Below are positions 32,358 to 34,709 of a stretch of 34,709 nt of DNA, in pieces (position 1 is the first letter of the stretch; the number at the start of each line of letters is the position of its first letter). Location of the stretch: NCBI GenBank assembly GCA_003049485.1, contig PYST01000381.1, forward strand, positions 1 through 34,709, written 5' to 3'. This stretch comes from Ophioceras dolichostomum. Taxonomy: Eukaryota > Ascomycota > Sordariomycetes > Magnaporthales > Ophioceraceae. Under the pieces are notes generated by a model. It did not search any database. It worked only from the letters and a program-made list of their open reading frames with translations, and had not been told where the DNA came from. Both the position numbers and the translations under genes were made by a program.

Positions 32358-33459
32358 TGCCTCCCGCTCCGAACAACGACACGCTTCTGATCGAAAGCCG
32401 TATTAAAGACAGCACCAGAGAGCAACGGGAATGGAGAGGAAGATCGGAGCAAGAAGTTTAGAATTGGAAAGAGTGAAAGCTCGAGCGCTGGCGAGGCGGG
32501 AGACGGACGGAGGCATGAAGCAAAATTTACAGAAAAGGGGCAAGAAAAGAGAAACCTTCTAAAGCCAGAAGTCTGGGTTCAGCACCAGCATCCTGAAGAA
32601 CAGAAAACACAAGCCACCCCGAATTTGCGCCACAACAGTCGTCCAAACGGCGGTAGATATACGTGTCCTCCTCCGGCACAAACCTCGAGCGCGCACCATC
32701 CTGCCCCTCCATATATCGGTGTTTTTCGGCCATGTCGAACAAAGCACTGAGCCGCATTGTACCGATCTCTGTTGGACTGGGGTATCATCAGCCAAGCATC
32801 AGTACCCTCGTACGTATTTCGTACAGGGCCCATAATTCTTCCAAAATCAGCAAATGGGAACGATCATCGAGGACCACCAATTTTCCAAGAGCGCAGGAGC
32901 ACTCCAGGATTCGCATGGTCTTCTCGTACGCGTATCTGCGGCTTGGACCAATCAGAGTCACGGGCCAATTGAAAGTGGACACCTTGTTCCCAAGAGACCG
33001 ACTGATCGCCCTTTGAGTCATCGGACCCGACTCCCTCACAACCCTTCCTTCCTGCCAGGCATCCAGGCAGCTACAGCCAGTTCCCCGAGGTTCGAGGACC
33101 TCGACCGGGTCGACCACATACCAATGCAAATCTAATCATGGAACCGGCCGATTTGGGGAAGTGGAAAAAAAGGGAGGGAATCAAGCCGATGCTGACAGCA
33201 TCGGGAGCTGTGCCGAAAAAAGAAACGCAACGATATATTTGCCGAATATTGCTCCACTAAAAAAGGTCAAGAAGCAAACTGTTATGTTTCCAGCCCATTC
33301 TCATACTATCACGGGCCTTACAACGATTCCGAGACCCCGTGGACTTTACAGACTCACAAGCAACTGGAAGCAAGCCATAATAGTAACTTCCCAGGCAACC
33401 AGGGCTTGGCTACCTAATATGCAATGGTCAGACGCAGAGAGCCTGCATGAACGTGCTTC

Positions 33460-33579
33460 TCAGAGCACGCAGCTCTCCCCCATATCCTTCACCTGTCCGT
33501 TCTTGTCGTCGCCCGTACTTAAGACATCCACAAGCACCTTGGCATTGACGGCCTTGTCGAAGCAGCAGATCTTGAACAT
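33460..33579 (-). CDS. Cysteine-containing 39-aa frame or terminal exon
   Basis: MFKICCFDKAVNAKVLVDVL opens the frame, which continues STGDDKNGQVKDMGESCVL and stops. The composition (adjacent cysteines near the start and a terminal Cys) is like the last exon of small secreted fungal proteins. A branch-point-like CTAAT and an AAG acceptor lie just before ICCF, so an exon starting at ATC is also possible. It could be a chance frame. Confidence 0.25.
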   Translation of the reverse strand: MFKICCFDKAVNAKVLVDVLSTGDDKNGQVKDMGESCVL

Positions 33580-34033
33580 GGGCGATAATTAGACCATTGG
33601 TCAACGATGTGGGGTTCTCCGGAGGAGAAAATTGCCCTGCTTCCCGAGGCAGCGAGGCAGAAGCGCGTTGACACGAGAGGGAGGAAGAAGGATGTTAACA
33701 CGCCGCTGGGATGGAGGCAAGCCCCCCGTTCATGCTTGAAGCTCCCCTGCTCCTGAACCGCTGAGCATCTTCGGCGCCTTCCTCCCATGGACTCTGCCTG
33801 CCCGTCTGCCTTGCGTCTCTGCCTCGGATCCACCACGGCGGCTAGCCACTTGGGCGCAAGAGCTCCGTGCACGACGCAACTTATCAGTTCATCGCAGGGA
33901 CCGGGTTCCCTCCGCCTCTGGCATAGATGCTTTAGTATGAACTCCGAGAGGGACGCGAGCGAGGGACGCGAGCGAGAGGAAAGTGACTGCTGTCTATGTG
34001 TTGGTGGTGGCACCATCGTGTTTGCTGTTGCCT

Positions 34034-34332
34034 TTAAATAGGGGCAGCCATGCAGACAGGTGAGTCATGGAGATACATTAAGCTCGTCCAGCAGCACGCC
34101 CGGCGCCTACTACCCATAACGAAAAGAAAAGGAAATGAAGACAGGAAGAAAAAGGAAGCATAAGAGCAGGAAATTGCAAATAATCTTCTTACCTCCTTGC
34201 CAAGAGACTTCTCCCCGCTGCTGTGCAGATGCTGTCGTCCTGGAGGTTGTTTCGGCTGAAGTAGGTGCACAGGAAGCTTGTCGTGCCAGCCATGGCCAAG
34301 GCGGGCAGCAACGCCGCTAGGGCGAAGAGCTT
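34034..34332 (-). other. Possible small secreted peptide gene lacking its start codon
   Basis: On the minus strand, KLFALAALLPALAMAGTTSF reads like a signal peptide with an AMA/G cleavage site. It is followed by LCTYFSRNNLQDDSICTAAG and RSLLAR. The codon before Lys is CTT, not ATG; the first in-frame ATG (34293) would remove the signal sequence. A GTAAG donor at 34192 and a TAG acceptor at 34107 would join it to RACCWTSLMYLHDSPVCMAA and a stop. A TATATAAA at 34513-34520 sits about 180 bases upstream on the same strand. It could be a start-loss pseudogene, a gene with an unseen first exon, or coincidence. Confidence 0.25.
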
Positions 34333-34512
34333 AAGGGTAGCGCTGTGAACGACGTAGTGGACGAGACCCGAGAGAGCTGGCAGAGGAATGGTATGAGAGA
34401 CGCGGCAGGCCGGCTGCTGCGGACAGAAACGAGGCGAACATAACTGGCAGAAGCAGAGGACAGACGGACACAGCTTGCTTCAGTTGGACGAGTGTGAAGA
34501 TTCTTTCGCCCA

Positions 34513-34520
34513 TTTATATA
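34513..34520 (-). promoter_or_regulatory. TATATAAA element
   Basis: A perfect TATATAAA on the minus strand, placed suitably for a transcript that would cover the possible secreted-peptide frame at 34332-34193. Confidence 0.35.
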
Positions 34521-34621
34521 TCGATCCGGGACTGGCTTCTCCCCATTGAGGTACACACTATTGAGTTATGCTCGAGTCAGTACGATCTAGCAATAGCAAA
34601 GTTGTGGATTGGAACGTCGCA

Positions 34622-34657
<36 letters not shown>
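34622..34657. repeat. (GAT)12 microsatellite
   Basis: Twelve perfect GAT units in non-coding DNA near the right edge. Confidence 0.95.
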
Positions 34658-34658
<1 letters not shown>

Positions 34659-34709
34659 TATTTAACGTCTGAAGTCGGAATCTGCCCGAGATCCCTGCCT
34701 CCCGAGGGG

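Larger units (their letters stand above)
32358..34709. other. Right flank, no firm gene
   Basis: The promoter of the ABC transporter must lie just right of 32357; no TATA was seen. Beyond it I found only two short minus-strand cysteine-containing fragments (33460-33579 and 34034-34332), a 13-bp tandem repeat (about 33950-33975) and a (GAT)12 tract. Longer open frames here, such as 33161-33592 (+) and 33519-34016 (-), show no domain. Confidence 0.5.

Noticed and set aside
33161..33592. 143-codon plus-strand frame
   Set aside because: No recognisable domain or splice support; composition is close to random.
34622..34657. (GAT)12 as a coding repeat
   Set aside because: No surrounding open frame with coding character; it is treated as a non-coding microsatellite.

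Overview
The window is filamentous-fungal nuclear DNA, most likely Pezizomycotina and probably Sordariomycetes. The evidence is short spliceosomal introns of about 60-120 bp (GTAAGT-like donors, CTAAC-like branch points), GC-rich coding DNA, and fungal-specific families: acuF-like zinc-finger/homeodomain protein, DUF7580-type protein, long-form ABCC transporter and membrane-anchored RGS protein. Intergenic DNA carries many TAGG/CCTAGGTA microsatellites. No tRNA, rRNA or CRISPR array was recognised. The species cannot be named from the sequence alone.

Layout. 1-2312: gene-poor, with a probable small retroposon insertion at 1788-1901. 2313-3687 (+): HAD-superfamily hydrolase, one intron. 4600-10172 (-): 1778-residue zinc-finger/homeodomain protein, five exons. 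10597-12546 (+): DUF7580-type helical protein, divergent from the previous gene across a 424-bp shared promoter and carrying a GC-AG intron. 12547-15686: gene-poor. 15687-17321 (+): RGS-domain protein with C-terminal membrane segments. 18523-19605 (-): GH17 glucanase. 21016-21873 (+): lineage-specific Cys/His-rich protein with a poly-Ala tract. 22271-23440 (+) and 24975-25655 (+): two diverged tandem RING-like proteins; the first contains a 31-C homopolymer and an N base. 26559-32357 (-): complete 15-exon ABCC transporter of 1517 residues. 32358-34709: no firm gene, but two short cysteine-containing fragments, one with an apparent signal peptide and no start codon.

The genes do not form a metabolic pathway. 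They fall into signalling and regulation (RGS, homeodomain/zinc finger, RING), transport (ABCC), wall remodelling (GH17) and fungal accessory proteins (DUF7580, the Cys/His protein). The most distinctive features are the divergent pair of fungal-specific proteins at 4.6-12.5 kb, the homeodomain that lacks its DNA-contacting Asn, the tandem RING-like pair with a missing ligand, and the retroposon-like insertion with a (CAA)8 tail. Spliced gene models were built by hand from splice sites and reading phase; exon lengths and phases are consistent throughout the multi-exon genes.
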